Source: Siminovitchia thermophila (GTDB taxonomy: Bacteria; Bacillota; Bacilli; Bacillales; Bacillaceae_C). From it: a DNA stretch of 58,711 nucleotides. Positions 19,402-28,399 of this stretch are shown piece by piece. The translations under genes and the position numbers were made by a program. The notes below the pieces were generated by a model. It saw only the letters and a list, made by a program, of their open reading frames with translations. It made no database searches and was not told where the DNA came from. Each line of letters starts with the position of its first letter. Positions within the stretch are counted from its first letter, which is position 1. Location: NCBI RefSeq assembly GCF_016909185.1, contig NZ_JAFBFH010000032.1:1-58711 (forward strand). Direction: 5' to 3'.

Positions 19402-20241
19402 ATGAAATGGTTTTACATCATGTTATGTGCAATGTTTTTGCTGGGCTGCTCCAGCGAAGCAGGAACGGAAACTGAAAAGGCCGGGGGCAAGGGTTCAACC
19501 CCGCAAGACGAAGGAACCGAAAAGAAAAGCAGGAATGATGACAAAGAGGTAGATTCGAAAGAAGAGCAAGCAGAAAATAAAGAAGAGAATGAGATCGAGA
19601 AAGCACAAGCAAAACCCGAGTACAAAATGAATGAAATGTATGCACTTGAACCGATTGCCGATGCAAATCCGCAAGTGGTCTTGCTGACCATTGATGACGC
19701 TCCCGACAAATATGCGCTGGATATGGCTCATATATTGAAAAAACTTGAGGCCCCTGCCATCTTTTTTGTCAACGGGCACTTTATCAACACACCCGAAAAA
19801 GAAAAAATGTTAAAGGAAATATATGACCTTGGGTTTGTCATCGGGAACCATACCTATTCCCACAGTGATTTGACAACTTTGCCGGAAGAAAAACAATTGG
19901 AGGAAATTGTTTCCGTCAACGATATCGTGGAAAAGGTAACGGGGGAGCGACCGAAATTTTTCCGGGCCCCGTTTGGAAAGAATACGGATAAGAGCAAGGA
20001 GATTGCAGCCCAGGAAGGCATGGTGCTGATGAATTGGACGTACGGTTATGACTGGGAGTCCCAATACAAAACAGGGGATGCCATATCTGACATTATGGTC
20101 AATACACCCTATCTTCAAAACGGCGCCAATTTGCTGATGCATGACAGAGAGTGGACAAGAGACGGTTTGGAAAAAATGGTTCAGGGGTTGCGGGAAAAAG
20201 GCTACGACATGGCAGATCCGAATCTCATTGCAATTGAATGA
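19402..20241 (+). CDS. Polysaccharide deacetylase family lipoprotein
   Basis: The signal peptide ends in LLGC (Cys16), so the protein is lipid-anchored outside the membrane. A 65-residue charged linker rich in Glu, Lys and Asp follows. The NodB-like deacetylase domain shows the metal site in LTIDDAP, HTYSH (two metal-binding His), FFRAPFG and LLMHD. The family removes acetyl groups from peptidoglycan, chitin or other polysaccharides; the substrate here is not known. The ATG follows GAAGGTG closely, and a TATAAT near 19350 may be its promoter. Confidence 0.85.
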   Translation: MKWFYIMLCAMFLLGCSSEAGTETEKAGGKGSTPQDEGTEKKSRNDDKEVDSKEEQAENKEENEIEKAQAKPEYKMNEMYALEPIADANPQVVLLTIDDAPDKYALDMAHILKKLEAPAIFFVNGHFINTPEKEKMLKEIYDLGFVIGNHTYSHSDLTTLPEEKQLEEIVSVNDIVEKVTGERPKFFRAPFGKNTDKSKEIAAQEGMVLMNWTYGYDWESQYKTGDAISDIMVNTPYLQNGANLLMHDREWTRDGLEKMVQGLREKGYDMADPNLIAIE

Positions 20242-20265
20242 CAACAGGATAACCAATTTGTCATA

Positions 20266-20313
20266 TGTGACATACAATTTGTGCTTGATTTCAGATATAT
20301 GATACCCTAATAT
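20266..20313 (+). promoter_or_regulatory. Promoter of SR1 with CcpN-type operator
   Basis: TTGATT (20285-20290), 17 bases and TAATAT (20308-20313) form a promoter. Just upstream, TGTGACATACA (20266-20276) matches the CcpN operator pattern TRTGHYATAYW as I remember it from B. subtilis. CcpN represses gapB, pckA and sr1 when glucose is present, so glycolytic control of SR1 appears conserved. Confidence 0.55.
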
Positions 20314-20319
20314 AAAATA

Positions 20320-20518
20320 AAAGATTTCATTTTCTTACGAAAGGAATGAAATAAATGGGTATCATTGTCTGCCAAGCATGCAATGAAACGATTGATTATT
20401 TTGAAGATGAGAAGGTCACGACACTTTATTCCTGTTGCTGTGACTGCGGAAAAAAAGAGGAAACAACAGTCGCCACTGCCATTTAAGGAAGCAGCCCCGG
20501 GTATGCTTCCTTTTTTTT
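20320..20518 (+). ncRNA. sr1: SR1 dual-function small RNA
   Basis: The transcript runs from the promoter at 20285-20313 to a terminator with GGAAGC (20487-20492) and GCTTCC (20505-20510) arms and a T-run. At about 200 bases it matches SR1 in size. In B. subtilis SR1 pairs with ahrC mRNA, the activator of arginine catabolism, and also encodes SR1P. The identity rests on the encoded peptide, position after pdh and before yktA, and the CcpN-type operator. The base-pairing region was not tested. Confidence 0.75.
20355..20486 (+). CDS. GapA-binding peptide SR1P
   Basis: The 43-residue peptide begins MGIIVCQACNETIDYFEDEK and has a cysteine-rich CCCDCG near residues 27-32, matching SR1P, which binds GapA and promotes the GapA-RNase J1 interaction. 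Two CxxC-type pairs suggest a zinc ribbon. AAAGGAATG precedes the ATG at 20355. The gene is too short for standard gene calling and can be missed. It is interesting that rnjA lies in the same window. Confidence 0.85.
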   Translation: MGIIVCQACNETIDYFEDEKVTTLYSCCCDCGKKEETTVATAI

Positions 20519-20581
20519 GTTGGAGAAAGGTTTTTTCGAAAAGCATGGAGAATGAATACAGAAAAGGAAAAAAAGGAGAAG

Positions 20582-21553
20582 ATGGCAGTGGAACAGTTGA
20601 AAACGCGAGTGACTGACTTATTACATATTCAATATCCGATCATTCAGGGAGGCCTTGCTTATCTGGCCTATTCGGAACTGGCTGCAGCCGTTTCAAACGC
20701 AGGTGGACTTGGACAGATAACGGCAATGTCGCTGGAAAACCCGGAAATGTTGAAGGAAGAAATTAAAAAAACGAAAGAATTGACCGATAAGCCTTTTGGC
20801 GTTAATTTTGCAATCGGCCAGCACGGACGACCTTTTGAACATATGGTTGAAGCCGCCATAGAGGAAAGTGTCAGTGTTGTTTCCGTGACTGGCGGAAACC
20901 CTGCCCCATTTTTCAAGATGCTGGAAGGTGTCGATGTCAAAAAGCTCGTGCTTGTTGCAGCTAAAAGACAGGCGCAGAAAGCGGAAGAGCTTGGAGCGGA
21001 CGCTGTAATGGTTGTTGGTCAGGAAGGCGGGGGGCATATCGGCAAAGATGATATCGGGACTTTTGTTCTTATTCCGCGCGTTGTGGACAGTGTGCAAATA
21101 CCTGTCATTGCTTCGGGGGGAATCGCTGATGGCAGAGGATTGATGGCTGCCCTTGCACTCGGCGCGGAAGGAATTGAGATGGGAACACGATTTATTGCGA
21201 CAAAAGAATGTGTACATGCTTCCGAGGAATACAAGCAGGCGATTATCAAGGGAGAGGAAACCGATACTGTTGTCATCAAACAGACTTTAAATGCCCCAGG
21301 CAGGGTCATTGTAAATGATTGGGCGAAAAAAATTCTGGACATCGAGCAAGCGGGCGGCGGCTACGAAGAAATGAAAGAGTATATCAGCGGGGAAGCAAAC
21401 AAAAAATATATACATGAAGGTCTTGTAGATCAAGGATATGGTTGGGCCGGCCAGGCAATTGGATTAATACATAAAGTGGTCAGTGTTGAAGAGTTGATCC
21501 AATCGCTGATTTCGGAGGCAGCAGGAATTCGAAAGAAGTGGGGTGTAAAATAA
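20582..21553 (+). CDS. NAD(P)H-dependent flavin oxidoreductase (nitronate monooxygenase/FabK-like)
   Basis: The 323-residue product is an FMN-binding TIM barrel of the nitronate monooxygenase and enoyl-ACP reductase II superfamily. YPIIQGGLAYLAYSELAAAVSNAGGLG is the typical N-terminus (given here as start of the barrel), and GQEGGGHIG and ASGGIADGRG mark the flavin phosphate site. It may oxidise nitronates or reduce enoyl-ACP; sequence alone does not decide. The start is uncertain: the ATG at 20582 is only three bases from GGAG, and the GTG at 20588 is nine bases away and may be used. It abuts yktA. Confidence 0.85.
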   Translation: MAVEQLKTRVTDLLHIQYPIIQGGLAYLAYSELAAAVSNAGGLGQITAMSLENPEMLKEEIKKTKELTDKPFGVNFAIGQHGRPFEHMVEAAIEESVSVVSVTGGNPAPFFKMLEGVDVKKLVLVAAKRQAQKAEELGADAVMVVGQEGGGHIGKDDIGTFVLIPRVVDSVQIPVIASGGIADGRGLMAALALGAEGIEMGTRFIATKECVHASEEYKQAIIKGEETDTVVIKQTLNAPGRVIVNDWAKKILDIEQAGGGYEEMKEYISGEANKKYIHEGLVDQGYGWAGQAIGLIHKVVSVEELIQSLISEAAGIRKKWGVK

Positions 21554-21832
21554 ATGGAATATCAATATCCCTGTTCACACCATTGGACGACGGAAGAAAT
21601 CATTGCCGTCATTCATTTTTTTCAAGCTGTAGAAAAGGCCTATGAAACAGGCATTCCCCGGGATGAATTTATGGCTCAATATCGCCGCTTCAAACAAATT
21701 GTTCCCGGAAAAGCAGAAGAAAAAAAGGTGACGAAGGAATTTGAAGAGGTAAGCGGATACTCCGCTTACCAAGTTTTTCAAAAAGCGAAGCAGGCTGAAG
21801 ATAACAAAACCATCATCATAAAACATACATGA
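21554..21832 (+). CDS. yktA: UPF0223 family protein YktA
   Basis: The 92-residue acidic-basic protein begins MEYQYPCSHHWTTEEI and has FFQAVEKAYE and GYSAYQVFQKAK, the UPF0223 pattern. The function is not known. The ATG directly follows the stop of the flavin enzyme gene, so the two are probably cotranscribed. The stop is followed by a terminator. Confidence 0.9.
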   Translation: MEYQYPCSHHWTTEEIIAVIHFFQAVEKAYETGIPRDEFMAQYRRFKQIVPGKAEEKKVTKEFEEVSGYSAYQVFQKAKQAEDNKTIIIKHT

Positions 21833-21841
21833 TCCCTTATG

Positions 21842-21871
21842 AACGCATTGATCCAATGCGTTTATTTTTTT
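21842..21871 (+). terminator. Terminator of yktA
   Basis: AACGCATTG (21842-21850) and CAATGCGTT (21854-21862) enclose a three-base loop and are followed by a T-rich run. Confidence 0.9.
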
Positions 21872-22033
21872 GCTAAAAAGGGTACTAAACTAGTAAGCAG
21901 AAGGACTCATATAACATTTTCATAGGTAAGTGCACAATTTTGTTACCGGCATAATGCAGACAACATAAGATATCATAAGTAAATTGTGAATTAAGGTCAG
22001 GATGGAGATTAATTTTGGAAGGGGTGTTTTTTC

Positions 22034-22228
22034 ATGAAGCAAGTAATGAATGCTTATCGCAAAAAGTCGATGGATAAACAAAAACTTGCTGTCCTTCACC
22101 TTGAGTTGAACTATGAATTGGCTGTGTTATTTGATGCCATGCAAGAGGAAAATGAAGAGTTGAAAATAAAAGCAAAGCGAAAGTTGGAAAAAATTCGTGC
22201 CGAGTTAATGAAAATGGAAGCATTGTGA
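22034..22228 (+). CDS. ykzI: YkzI-like small helical protein
   Basis: The 64-residue product is a charged helical protein (MKQVMNAYRKKSMDKQ ... ELMKMEAL) without membrane segment. Its place between yktA and suhB is that of B. subtilis ykzI, and the length agrees; the assignment rests mainly on position. GGAAGGGG precedes the ATG. The function is unknown. The usual yktB (DUF1054) neighbour is missing. Confidence 0.6.
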   Translation: MKQVMNAYRKKSMDKQKLAVLHLELNYELAVLFDAMQEENEELKIKAKRKLEKIRAELMKMEAL

Positions 22229-22273
22229 GAGTTTGACAAATGAAATTAGACATCAATGAATATAAACATATGA

Positions 22274-22328
22274 AAAAGCGGACTCACTATTAAGGGCCAT
22301 GTTTCATAATAGGGGTTCGTTTTTTTGT
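22274..22328 (+). terminator. Terminator of ykzI
   Basis: An imperfect stem of CGGACTCACTATTA with TAATAGGGGTTCG is followed by seven T. Confidence 0.75.
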
Positions 22329-22408
22329 GTGGTGGCACTTGAAAACGTTCCCTTAATTATCTAAGCTTGTAGCAAGGCAACTATGAAAGACTTTTTTGGA
22401 GGTAAACA

Positions 22409-23212
22409 ATGACAAACTGGACGGAAATTGATCAATGTGCTCGGGCCTGGTTGAAGGAAGCCGGCGATAAAATTATTTTATCATTTCAAACGGCTCTTCA
22501 AATAAAGGAAAAAACGAACGCAAACGACCTTGTTACGAATATCGATCAGGAGACAGAACGATTTTTTGCCAAACAGATTAGACAAACATTTCCCGGACAT
22601 CGAATTATGGGGGAAGAAGGTTTTGGTGATGACCTAAAAGATCTTTCCGGAGTCGTATGGATCGTCGACCCCATTGATGGAACGACGAATTTTATCCATC
22701 AAAAACGGAATTTTATGATCTCCATCGGAATATTTGAAAACGGTGAATCGCGTCTTGGGTACATATATGATGTCGTATTAAACGAAATATATGTTGCTGT
22801 TGCGGGTGAGGGAGCTTATTGGAATGATGAACAGCTCCCCATGTTGAAAGAAACAACTGTTGACAAGGCTGTTATTGGTATTAACCTGACGTGGCTGACA
22901 TCCAACAGGCTGTTGGATCCGGCCAAAACACTTATACCCTTGGCAAATGATGTGCGCGGAACTCGTTCATACGGTTCAGCTGCCATGGAATTTGCTTACG
23001 TATCGACAGGAAGGCTTGATGCCTACATAACGATGCGGCTTTCTCCATGGGATTTCGCAGGCGGAAAAATCATTCTGGAAGAAGTGGGAGGGAAAATAAC
23101 CAATTTAAAAGGGGAACCTTTGAATCTGCTTGAAAAAACCCCGGTTGTCGCCGCAAAACCGCGTCTCCATGAAAAAATAATAGAAGAGTATTTAAAAAAG
23201 GGCATTCAATAA
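22409..23212 (+). CDS. suhB: Inositol monophosphatase family protein
   Basis: The 267-residue Mg2+-dependent phosphatase has the family signature WIVDPIDGTTNFIH (metal ligands Asp87 and Asp90), GEEGFGDD upstream with metal-binding Glu, and the C-terminal WDFAGGKIILEEVGG. It hydrolyses inositol or related sugar phosphates. TGGAGG lies about six bases before the ATG. It corresponds to B. subtilis YktC. A hairpin without T-run (ACGGCG/CGCCGT, 23217-23244) lies between it and the convergent ylaF. Confidence 0.92.
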   Translation: MTNWTEIDQCARAWLKEAGDKIILSFQTALQIKEKTNANDLVTNIDQETERFFAKQIRQTFPGHRIMGEEGFGDDLKDLSGVVWIVDPIDGTTNFIHQKRNFMISIGIFENGESRLGYIYDVVLNEIYVAVAGEGAYWNDEQLPMLKETTVDKAVIGINLTWLTSNRLLDPAKTLIPLANDVRGTRSYGSAAMEFAYVSTGRLDAYITMRLSPWDFAGGKIILEEVGGKITNLKGEPLNLLEKTPVVAAKPRLHEKIIEEYLKKGIQ

Positions 23213-23280
23213 CAAACGGCGCCATTCATTGAATGGACGCCGTGTTGTGGATACTAAGCATGAGAATACACCGGGTTATC

Positions 23281-23466
23281 TTATAGCCTTCCGGCTTCCC
23301 GAAGCTTTTTTTTCATTTTAAAACCGTAACCCATGACGGATACTAAAATAATCAAGCAAATGAGCATTCCCAACATGCTTTGTACTCCGAGCGAAATGCC
23401 CATTCCCACAATGGAAAATGCCGCCAAAATGGCGAGACATAAAAAGTTCCACTTTATGCCAGTCAC
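23281..23466 (-). CDS. ylaF: YlaF-family small membrane protein
   Basis: The 61-residue product has two hydrophobic segments (about residues 6-25 and 29-48) and a basic tail, as in YlaF (DUF5325). A GTG start at 23466 follows AAGGAGG by about ten bases. It is divergent from typA and convergent with suhB, the position of ylaF in B. subtilis. Its function is unknown. Confidence 0.75.
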   Translation of the reverse strand: MTGIKWNFLCLAILAAFSIVGMGISLGVQSMLGMLICLIILVSVMGYGFKMKKKLREAGRL

Positions 23467-23581
23467 AAACGTTCGCCTCCTTATTGATATTGTACAAAAA
23501 AATTAACCATTTAACCACCATTTATGATATAATTGTCAGGTTCAATGTTCAATATGCACGACTTAGGCAGGAGGAACAACT

Positions 23582-25411
23582 TTGAATAAAAGAGATGATA
23601 TAAGAAATATAGCGATCATTGCCCATGTTGATCATGGGAAAACGACATTGGTGGATCAGCTTTTAAGACAATCAGGGATTTTCCGTACGAATGAGCACGT
23701 TGAAGATCGTGTAATGGATTCCAATGAATTGGAACGTGAACGGGGAATCACAATTTTGGCTAAAAATACAGCCATTCAATATAAAGGTACAAAAATCAAT
23801 ATCATGGATACCCCTGGACATGCCGATTTTGGCGGTGAAGTAGAGCGGATTTTGCGAATGGTTGACGGCGTTTTGCTTGTTGTGGATGCTTACGAGGGTT
23901 GCATGCCCCAAACGCGGTTTGTTTTGAAAAAAGCGCTTGAACAAAACTTGACACCGATCGTTGTTGTCAATAAAGTCGACCGTGATTTTGCCCGCCCGGA
24001 AGAAGTGGTGGACGAGGTGTTGGAATTGTTTATCGAACTGGATGCGAACGATGACCAGCTTGAATTTCCAGTTGTTTTTGCTTCCGGCATAAACGGAACA
24101 GCAAGTACAGAACCGGACCGTCAGGAAGAAACGATGGAAGTCCTTTACGAAACGATATTGGATCATATTCCGGCTCCCGTGGAAAATCGGGAAGAGCCGC
24201 TCCAACTCCAAGTCTCTTTGCTGGATTATGACAAGTATGTTGGCAGAACCGGCATCGGCCGTATCTTTCGCGGAACAATTAAAGTCGGGCAACAGGTCGC
24301 CCTTTTAAAACAAGATGGCACAGTAAAACAATTTCGGGTGACCAAGCTGTTCGGATTCTTTGGTTTAAAAAGAGTAGAGATCGACGAAGCATTTTCTGGC
24401 GATATCGTTGCCGTTTCTGGGATGGAAGATATAAATGTGGGTGAAACGCTTTGCCCGGTAGACCATCAAGAGCCTCTGCCGATCCTCACAATTGACGAGC
24501 CTACTTTGCAAATGACATTTCTTGTCAATAATAGTCCGTTCGCCGGCAGGGAAGGCAAATTTGTCACTGCCAGAAAAATTGAAGAAAGGCTTATGACACA
24601 GTTGGAGACCGATGTCAGTTTGCGTGTAGAACTTGGCGATTCTCCCGATACTTGGATCGTCTCCGGACGTGGTGAGCTCCATTTGTCTATTTTAATTGAA
24701 AATATGCGGCGTGAAGGTTTTGAACTGCAGGTTTCCAAGCCGAAAGTCATCGTGAAAGAAATTGATGGGACCCTTTGTGAGCCGATTGAGCACGTACAAA
24801 TCGATGCCCCTGAGGAACATACGGGCAGCATCATTGAATCTCTCGGCTCCCGAAAAGGGACAATGCTGGACATGATCAATAACGGAAAAGGACAGGTCAG
24901 GTTGATCTTCCAGGTTCCGGCGCGAGGGCTGATCGGCTATACGACTGAATTTATGTCGATTACAAGAGGGTACGGCATCTTGAACCACACCTTTGATAGT
25001 TATCAGCCAATGGCACAGGGACAGATAGGCGGGCGACATCAAGGAGTGCTCGTTTCCATGGAAAGTGGAAAAGCAACAACTTATGGCATCATGCATGTCG
25101 AAGACCGCGGTACTATTTTCGTCGAACCCGGAACCGAAATATACGAGGGAATGATCATCGGAGAGCATACCCGGGAAAATGACCTTGCTGTCAATATTAC
25201 GAAAACAAAGCATGCAACAAACGTTCGTTCGGCTACGAAAGATCAAACGTCGACTATTAAAAGGCCGAGGATCATGTCGTTGGAAGAGTCGCTTGAATAC
25301 TTGAATGACGATGAGTTGTGTGAAGTCACTCCCGAGTCAATCCGATTGAGGAAAAAGATTTTGAATAAAAATGAACGGGAAAAAGTGGCGAAAAAGAAAA
25401 AATATGTCTAA
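23582..25411 (+). CDS. typA: Translational GTPase TypA/BipA
   Basis: TypA is a ribosome-binding GTPase that supports ribosome assembly and growth under stress and cold. The 609-residue product has the G1 motif [10 protein letters not shown] near residue 14, switch [14 protein letters not shown] near residue 76, and NKVD near residue 131. The EF-G-like domains II, III and V and the C-terminal domain follow. A TTG start at 23582 has AGGAGG eight bases upstream. A TATAAT at 23528-23533 is a likely -10. Confidence 0.96.
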   Translation: MNKRDDIRNIAIIAHVDHGKTTLVDQLLRQSGIFRTNEHVEDRVMDSNELERERGITILAKNTAIQYKGTKINIMDTPGHADFGGEVERILRMVDGVLLVVDAYEGCMPQTRFVLKKALEQNLTPIVVVNKVDRDFARPEEVVDEVLELFIELDANDDQLEFPVVFASGINGTASTEPDRQEETMEVLYETILDHIPAPVENREEPLQLQVSLLDYDKYVGRTGIGRIFRGTIKVGQQVALLKQDGTVKQFRVTKLFGFFGLKRVEIDEAFSGDIVAVSGMEDINVGETLCPVDHQEPLPILTIDEPTLQMTFLVNNSPFAGREGKFVTARKIEERLMTQLETDVSLRVELGDSPDTWIVSGRGELHLSILIENMRREGFELQVSKPKVIVKEIDGTLCEPIEHVQIDAPEEHTGSIIESLGSRKGTMLDMINNGKGQVRLIFQVPARGLIGYTTEFMSITRGYGILNHTFDSYQPMAQGQIGGRHQGVLVSMESGKATTYGIMHVEDRGTIFVEPGTEIYEGMIIGEHTRENDLAVNITKTKHATNVRSATKDQTSTIKRPRIMSLEESLEYLNDDELCEVTPESIRLRKKILNKNEREKVAKKKKYV

Positions 25412-25507
25412 ACGGGTTTTTAAACATGGTAAATATGATATGCTTATTTGGGATTCTTCTGTATGGAGGAATCCCCTTTTAAAAGGCTGGAAAAGGAGGG
25501 AGCGGAA

Positions 25508-25870
25508 ATGAATTTCTTCGGAAGCCTGGCATCCATTATCGCCATGACCAAAGAAGATCAGGCTGTCATTGACAGATTTTCTGCCATTTATAGATTTTAC
25601 TACGATTTGACTCAAAATCCGCCAACGGCAAACTGGCTTTTTTATGTAACGATCATTGCCCTTAGCATCCTTGTGTATAAATTGGGGTTTGCCAAAAAGC
25701 TCCCATTGCTAAAATCCGCTATTATTTACATTTTTCTCATAGCGGGATGTACGGTACTTACCTTTTTGGGCATTTTCCTGCCAATAGCGGAAGGGCTTAT
25801 TGTTGCGGCCCTCATTTTAATCCTTTATAAGATCAGATTACACAAAGAAAAAAAATCGGGTGCACTATAG
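25508..25870 (+). CDS. ylaH: YlaH-family membrane protein
   Basis: The 120-residue product has three hydrophobic segments (about residues 44-60, 70-87 and 89-108) and a basic end ([11 protein letters not shown]), as in YlaH. The start at 25508 has AAGGAGGG nine bases upstream; the in-frame ATG at 25448 has no such site. It follows typA by about 100 bases in the same orientation. The function of the family is unknown. Confidence 0.83.
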   Translation: MNFFGSLASIIAMTKEDQAVIDRFSAIYRFYYDLTQNPPTANWLFYVTIIALSILVYKLGFAKKLPLLKSAIIYIFLIAGCTVLTFLGIFLPIAEGLIVAALILILYKIRLHKEKKSGAL

Positions 25871-25910
25871 CTTCAGGCACCACAAACGAAAAACACCCAT
25901 GCACACACAA

Positions 25911-26330
25911 TGAACTGCATCCATCTAACTATTGGAGGTGCAGTTTTTTCTATGGCTACATTTACTGCAGAAGATAAATTACAAGCAATTGAGTGAAATT
26001 TAAATAGAAATGAGGTTCAAATGAACAGCAAAATCGTTAAGAACTGATCATAAAGCGATTCTAAAATGGGTGAAACAATATGAGTATAACGGCGTAGAAG
26101 CGTTTATAAAACGGTATACAAATTATCCAGCACAGTTTAAACCAGATGTACTAAAATGCATGATTGAACACGGTACGTCCTTACTTGAAACTGCGGTATA
26201 TGTAATATATCTACTCAACCTGCACTTCGCAGTGGAAAAAACAATTTGAAACACAAGGATTCGATGCCCTTCAATCAAAGAAAAAGGGACGTCCACCCGT
26301 TAAAAAAGAAACGAATACTCGGTAATGGAG
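25911..26330 (+). pseudogene. Remnant of an IS3-family element (orfA)
   Basis: The left end begins TGAACTGCATCC. A hairpin (AACTGCA/TGCAGTT) with GGAGG in its loop precedes an ATG at 25952. The frame MATFTAEDKLQAIE stops after 14 codons. Pieces of OrfA resume in other frames: AILKWVKQYEYNGVEAF, GTSLLETA, and a late KWKKQFETQGFDAL. Stops and frameshifts show it is dead. The 3' part of the element is missing; the composite repeat at 26362 begins shortly after. Left end, hairpin and ribosome site are arranged as in the IS3 element at window position 1-167. Confidence 0.7.
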
Positions 26331-26361
26331 AATTTCTTTGGGATTATGAATTCGGAAGAGT

Positions 26362-26756
26362 CTGGGATACAATAAAAAACGAAAAATACAGTGAAACTTC
26401 ATTCAGTAGGAGTATTCTTCCCTCTCCTACTGAATGTTAGTTGAACGAATCGGGCATTTAGGTGCCGTTATCTCCCACTTAGACCTTTTGTATCAACTCA
26501 GGTCTTGAAGTGGGAGTTTTACGCCACCTTACATGCTGGATAAATGGTCCCAGTGTATAATACGCAAGCTTTTAGCGTAGTCAAAATAGGTAGACTCTTG
26601 CGGGAATAGCTCGAGCTGAAGATCCCGCAGGAAAGCGACCTTTGCTTTCCGAGGAAGCTGATGCCGGGCCCGCGGAAAGCAAAATATTTTGGCGTAGCGA
26701 TGATAGGGATTTTTCTGAACAATTATAAATGAATCGTTCGATTTTTTATATACCAG
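26362..26756. repeat. Composite repeat copy 1 (CTGGGACA-type ends)
   Basis: The copy starts CTGGGATAC and ends TATACCAG, a decayed version of the CTGGGACA/TGTCCCAG ends of copy 3. Inside are, in order, one structured unit (26391-26544), a TGTATAATACGCAAGC segment, the CTCCTGCGGGA block (decayed to CTCTTGCGGGA, near 26592) with its long inverted arms, and a remnant of the GAACAATT hairpin. There is no open reading frame of interest. It separates ylaH from ylaI. Confidence 0.75.
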
Positions 26757-26931
26757 CCTCGTTGTAATTGTAAAACACTTTAAATTAGAAAAATATATCG
26801 ATTACTACGGATAAAGTCAAAATTAAAAATGAGTCCGGTGCAATACCGAACTCATTTTACTCAAGTTGCCTGATGAAATAACCGTGTCTAACTTTTAGGG
26901 GTGACTTCACAAGGCTTGGGTGTTTTACATT
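26757..26931. other. Spacer between composite repeat and ylaI
   Basis: A hairpin, ATGAGTCCGGTGCAATACCGAACTCAT (arms GAGTCCGGT and ACCGAACTC with one mismatch; 26829-26855), is followed by TTTTA and lies downstream of ylaI on the minus strand. It may be the terminator of ylaI. Nothing else was seen. Confidence 0.4.
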
Positions 26932-27132
26932 CTAGAAGTCATTTTTCTTTTTTTTAAAACTGTACAGGTGAAATTGTCCGCTTGCAAACCGGGCTCTTGT
27001 CTTTTCTTCAATTCGGTTGTGGCATTGTTCACACATATACGTATGGATCGGCCTGTTCCGAAGCTTTTTTGCAAGCGGCGTGTCATCTTCAAGCTCGTTT
27101 TGTTCATCACATATCACACACTGTACTTTCAT
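26932..27132 (-). CDS. ylaI: YlaI-family zinc-ribbon protein
   Basis: The 66-residue product has two CxxC pairs (CVIC near residue 5 and CEQC near residue 35), separated by LAKKLRNRPIHTYM, which is the YlaI (DUF2197) pattern and points to a zinc ribbon. The tail is strongly basic (FKKKKND). The ATG at 27132 has GAGGTGG five bases upstream. The function is unknown. Confidence 0.85.
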   Translation of the reverse strand: MKVQCVICDEQNELEDDTPLAKKLRNRPIHTYMCEQCHNRIEEKTRARFASGQFHLYSFKKKKNDF

Positions 27133-27189
27133 AAAGACCACCTCAAGTACAAATGGAAATTCCTTCTGTACGATTATACCATGATTCGG

Positions 27190-27657
27190 TGATTGTATAA
27201 ATTATCGCTTTAAATGGCAGTAAGACTTCCACTGAAATGGGGTTGGGTGGAGGCCTGCCAGTACCAGCCGGATTGGCTTAACTAACAATTAGCGGCCCAA
27301 AAGCTCTCCGCCGCTAGAAGTTTCGCCTTAACCGCCTTTAACTGGCAGTAAAAAGGTTGGGTGGGGCTCAACCGCCAGTAACAGCCCGGTTTCGGTCGGC
27401 TCCATTGTTAAAAATCGGCATCGTCACATCATCTGTTTTTCAAAGATTCCGACCACGAAAAGTGATGTGGCTTACAGGATTATTAGTGTAAGTGAAGCGA
27501 TTTCGATAGCATCGTCTTCGCCTGAAAAAAGCGCGAGCTTCAAGGACGTTGCTTCCGGAGCTTGCCACCTAATCGGTGAGGGCTTAGAGGATCGCAGGCT
27601 AAGAACACTACATCAGGCCTGCACGACCCAACCAACCCGCTGCTAGCATTTTTTCCT
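27190..27657. other. GC-rich ORF-less region downstream of ylaJ
   Basis: About 470 bases between two minus-strand genes hold no credible reading frame. Short imperfect repeats are visible: TAAATGGCAGTAAGACTTCC resembles TAACTGGCAGTAAAAAGGT, and GGGTTGGGTGGAGGCCTGCC resembles GGTTGGGTGGGGCTCAACCG. The composition is richer in G and C than the flanks. A similar region lies at 48480-48930. I cannot assign a function. Confidence 0.4.
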
Positions 27658-28245
27658 TTATTCTTCCGTAGATTGCTCTTGCTGTTCCTTGTTTAAAGTT
27701 CTGTTTTCATTTTGATTCATTTCCCGCTTGGGCTTTTGGGGGGCCTCTTCGGGATTTTTATTCATTTCCCGGGGCGGAGCCTCCGGCATTACCCTGCCTG
27801 TTATATCTGCCAACTCATTCATAATCCCCTGAAGCGGCTGGCCTGCTGCAAAATCATTTCTTAATTCGTCAAGTCTTTCATTCAAATCGGGGTCGGCTAC
27901 GACAACCGCGCCGGCTCCCAGCGGATCATGCTTAATGCTTTCAACAACCGAATATTTAAGAGAGCCGACTTTTGATCTGTCCATGTCTTTGTCCACATCA
28001 ATTCCGATTACGGCATAATCCCCGGCAACAACCGCCCTGGCTCCTCTTACTCCCCGAACTTGTGAAGCCAAGTTGGCAAGATGGTCTGCCTTATCTATAT
28101 TATCTCGGCGATTATCGTCCGCCATTTCTTCATTTTTTGTACTAACACCTTGTGGTCTGGGCTCGTTCGTATTATTTTCCATATTATTTTGTTGCCCGCA
28201 TGCCGCCAATAAAAAAATGCACATGAGTAATAAAACTTTTTTCAT
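27658..28245 (-). CDS. ylaJ: YhcN/YlaJ-family sporulation lipoprotein
   Basis: The 195-residue product has a short signal ending in LLAAC (lipobox Cys16). The YhcN/YlaJ domain is visible as ADHLANLASQVRGVRGARAVVAGDYAVIGIDVD and KHDPLGAGAVVVADPD. The C-terminal 45 residues are hydrophilic, rich in Glu, Gln, Asn and Pro, with two similar REMN-NP/NE stretches. The family is expressed in the forespore and found in spores of Bacilli; a germination role has been suggested. AAGGAGGC precedes the ATG. Confidence 0.88.
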   Translation of the reverse strand: MKKVLLLMCIFLLAACGQQNNMENNTNEPRPQGVSTKNEEMADDNRRDNIDKADHLANLASQVRGVRGARAVVAGDYAVIGIDVDKDMDRSKVGSLKYSVVESIKHDPLGAGAVVVADPDLNERLDELRNDFAAGQPLQGIMNELADITGRVMPEAPPREMNKNPEEAPQKPKREMNQNENRTLNKEQQEQSTEE

Positions 28246-28399
28246 ATGAATTGCCTCCTTTCATATTGCCTTCTTACACTTATATTGTGAAAGAGCTTCT
28301 ATCTTTATGCGGTCAGGCATATATTTCTGAAAAAGTGCTGACTGGCACCGGCGCATTTCTCGCTTCATATGATATTAAAAAGGAGCAGGAGGCATCAAT

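Noticed and set aside
23217-23244. ACGGCG/CGCCGT hairpin as terminator of suhB
   Set aside because: Stem is good but no U-run follows on either strand; kept only as a note in the suhB entry.
26519-26722. 67-codon minus-strand frame within composite repeat 1
   Set aside because: It translates inverted-repeat sequence, and the matching frames in the other copies are not conserved as protein.
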